A stretch of DNA of 64,000 nt from Welwitschia mirabilis (Eukaryota; Gnetophyta; Gnetopsida; Welwitschiales), in contig JBOZIK010000001.1 in NCBI GenBank assembly GCA_051453625.1, positions 160,402,033 through 160,466,032 on the forward strand, written 5' to 3'. This document shows positions 62,081 to 64,000 of the stretch, piece by piece. Position 1 is the stretch's first letter. Each line of letters begins with the position of its first letter. The notes under the pieces were generated by a model that saw nothing but the letters and a program-made list of their open reading frames with translations, was not told the origin of the DNA and searched no databases. Made by a program: the position numbers and the translations under genes.

Positions 62081-62910
62081 GTAAAGCAAGTTTTATGATC
62101 TATTTGTATGGTTTTTCAATTAAATACCCAACCACTAATAAAAGATCCCTAACCCTATTTGTAACTATAAAAGGACCAAACACCTTCATTTATAATAATT
62201 TTTGATTGGTAAAAATAGTTGGAATTCTTAGAGCATTAATTATTGATATGTCTTTTTAAGCTCTTCCTTTGGAAGTTGGCTAACTTTAAGTCTAGCTTTG
62301 ATGAGTCTATAGTAGTGTTTCTTCTTTTTTCTTTTTTAATATAATGTAATTCTTGTATTTTATAAAATAGTAATTATTAATCATTAATTTTAAGTTACAA
62401 TTAATATTCTACTTTTAATACTAAAATAAGACTACATTATTAAGTATTTTTATTTATCTAATGATTTTTTAAGTTTATAATCATCTTTTTTAATGGATAT
62501 TGAGCATTTTTATTCTTACTTTACATAGTTACATTAGGCTATGAAGGAATAAAGTGATTAAGGAATTTACCAATACTCATGTGGTAAATAAGATTATGTC
62601 ATCACGATCTAAGTCATAATAACTTAACAGTTCCAAGGTTTATGTTAAGAATTTATATTGTATTATTGAAATAAATATTTTATTATTGCATCATTTAAGT
62701 TAGATGTTTGAAGCTAGATCATTTTCCTACTTTTCCATCAATGTTCACACTTATTGTAATCTTGATTTTTTGTTTGTTTTTAATTCCTGTAAGTTATAGA
62801 ATTTTGTGTCATGACTATTTAGTTTCTATCTTAATTTATCACTATGAAAAGACAACATTGGGATTCTACTATAACAAGGATCTTAATTTATAAATTATAA
62901 AAGATAGACA
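62081..62910 (+). repeat. LTR D2, right part
   Basis: It resumes the D1 alignment at GGTTTTTCAATTAAATACCC and continues through CTCTTCCTTTGGAAGTTGGC, TACAATTAATATTCTACTTTT, TCATGTGGTAAATAAGATT and CTTAATTTATAAATTATAAA, ending near AGATAGACA at 62910. D1 and D2 differ mostly by C/T and G/A. No primer site follows, as expected for a 3' LTR. A TATA-like CTATAAAAGGACC occurs at about 62167. Confidence 0.65.
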
Positions 62911-64000
62911 TGAATAAGTAAATAATAATTTTAGAAGATGAAATAGATTTAGGATTAAAAAATGAAAAATACATATGTTTTTCAGTATTTATAATGTCTA
63001 ATGTATGAATGAGATTACTAAAATGCATCAAGAGATTAAACCACCTACATTAACCCATACACATTATCAATCAACATAACATTAAATAAGGAGATGAGGA
63101 TAAGAAGAAGAAATGCATGCATAATTTAAACCCTATTTTTGAATTTGTTAATGTATTATATAAATAATTATTATGAATCTAAGAATGTCAAAATATAAGT
63201 ATGATCTTGTAGATGTAATATCATTATTTGGATATGAATCATTTACTTTTCTTTAATTAATGATCTTTAATAACAACTACAATGTTAAGTATCTAATACA
63301 TACAAATTCATACTATTATGAGAGTAAACCCATGTCATACTCTAGAGATGAATTTGAAAGTACATCTAAAAAACTACTTCATTTAGAAAAATAATTAGAA
63401 CTATTCTTTATTTAATTTTAGAATAATAAATAAATAAAAATGCAATCCTAAATGCAATTTAAAAATGAAATACAATCTTAAATGTAGTTTACAAACTAAT
63501 TATTACTTACATTAGTAGTTATAACCTATATCAATTATAAGTTAGTCTCAATTTTATTATAACCAACATATACTATAAAGAAGATAAGGAGAAAAAAATT
63601 ATTATAAATAAAATGATATTTTATTAATCATAATGCTTCTTACAATAGTTGAGAATTATTCACTTTCCTATAGAGGATACATAGCCCAATACTAAGTTAA
63701 TATCCTCTTTTAAGGTAGTTGATGAATCCATTTCTTAATTGAACTCCAAATCATCACAAGAATAATTAGTGTTAAATATAAGATATGGAAAACCTATAGG
63801 AGGAATTTATAGTTTTTGATTGATAGTTTAGGGGATTAAGGAGTAGTAATAGATCGGGAGTAATCATATCATTAAATTTATAATAGATTTCATTCATTTT
63901 ATAATCATTATAACTATCATTTGATGGATGTTATATAAATAATAGGGTGGATGACATGAGCTTTTCTTCTTAGTGTAACATCTCTTATTGGTATAATGTC
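62911..64000 (-). repeat. Flank with Athila/Tat (A/B/C family) LTR-like fragment at about 63560-63840
   Basis: Around 63673 the sequence AGAGGATACATAGCCCAATA resembles ATGGAGGATACACAACCCAC of B's LTR at 12773. The following blocks AATCATCACAAGAATAATTAG and AGGAGGAATTTATAGTTTTT resemble B's 12847-12920 in the same order and orientation. LTR ends were not found. The rest of the stretch is AT-rich with no gene. Confidence 0.45.

Noticed and set aside
63976-64000. TGTAACATCTC as a new gypsy LTR start at the window edge
   Set aside because: Short match to the 4489 motif with only 25 bases of sequence left; cannot be tested.

Overview
The window reads as AT-rich (I estimate 70% or more) heterochromatic DNA from a flowering plant. 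The evidence is the mix of mobile elements: Ty1/copia elements of the Sirevirus/SIRE type, Ty3/gypsy elements of the Athila/Tat type with the matching tRNA primer-binding site, a chromovirus-like gypsy element and an L1-type LINE with a plant-style ORF1. Sirevirus LTRs of this form would suit a monocot, but I cannot fix the species. I find no credible host gene, tRNA, rRNA or CRISPR array. Nearly every coding stretch is a decayed mobile-element gene, recognisable only by reading through stop codons.

Layout, left to right. 1-1777: gag/protease remnant, primer-binding site and 5' LTR of a minus-strand Sirevirus (element H), ending at an assembly gap. 1878-4040: an unidentified decayed minus-strand reading frame (G) with a good TATA box. 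4489-7570: a possible LTR and an RNase H/integrase remnant of a plus-strand gypsy element (K). 8080-9352: solo Sirevirus LTR. 10706-12181: plus-strand LTR with Athila-type primer site (element E, left end). 12182-26860: minus-strand Athila/Tat element B, split by a related plus-strand gag-protease-only element A (15177-22569). 26861-34066: minus-strand Sirevirus F with 3' LTR, an extra ORF resembling the plant mobile / putative plant transposon domain, then pol and gag. 34067-about 44520: minus-strand element C, a second and uninterrupted copy of B's family, with another extra ORF at about 36000-37011. 44792-46149: solo Sirevirus LTR. 46480-about 50250: plus-strand gypsy element J (RNase H, integrase, polypurine tract, 3' LTR). 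50250-55397: AT-rich sequence with no identified gene. 55398-62910: an LTR matching the one at 10706, split by an L1-type LINE (about 55715-62080). 62911-64000: flank with an LTR-like fragment.

How it fits together. The parts are a record of successive insertions: A into B, C against F's gag gene, and a LINE into an LTR. C preserves the uninterrupted version of the site where A entered B, so that nesting is directly visible. The paired LTRs at 10706 (primer site on its inner side) and 55398 (purine-rich tract on its inner side) raise the possibility that one ancestral element once enclosed much of the window; this is inference. Decay is dominated by C-to-T change on either strand: Gln, Arg and Trp codons became stops, catalytic Asp became Asn and zinc-knuckle Cys became Tyr. 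This is what long-term cytosine methylation produces.

Seven N runs mark assembly gaps: 1778-1877, 6660-6669, 25690-25789, 27336-27344, 29541-29640, 43610-43661 and 45063-45072. The gap at 25690 is flanked by an exact 31-bp duplication, so it is probably an unmerged contig overlap.
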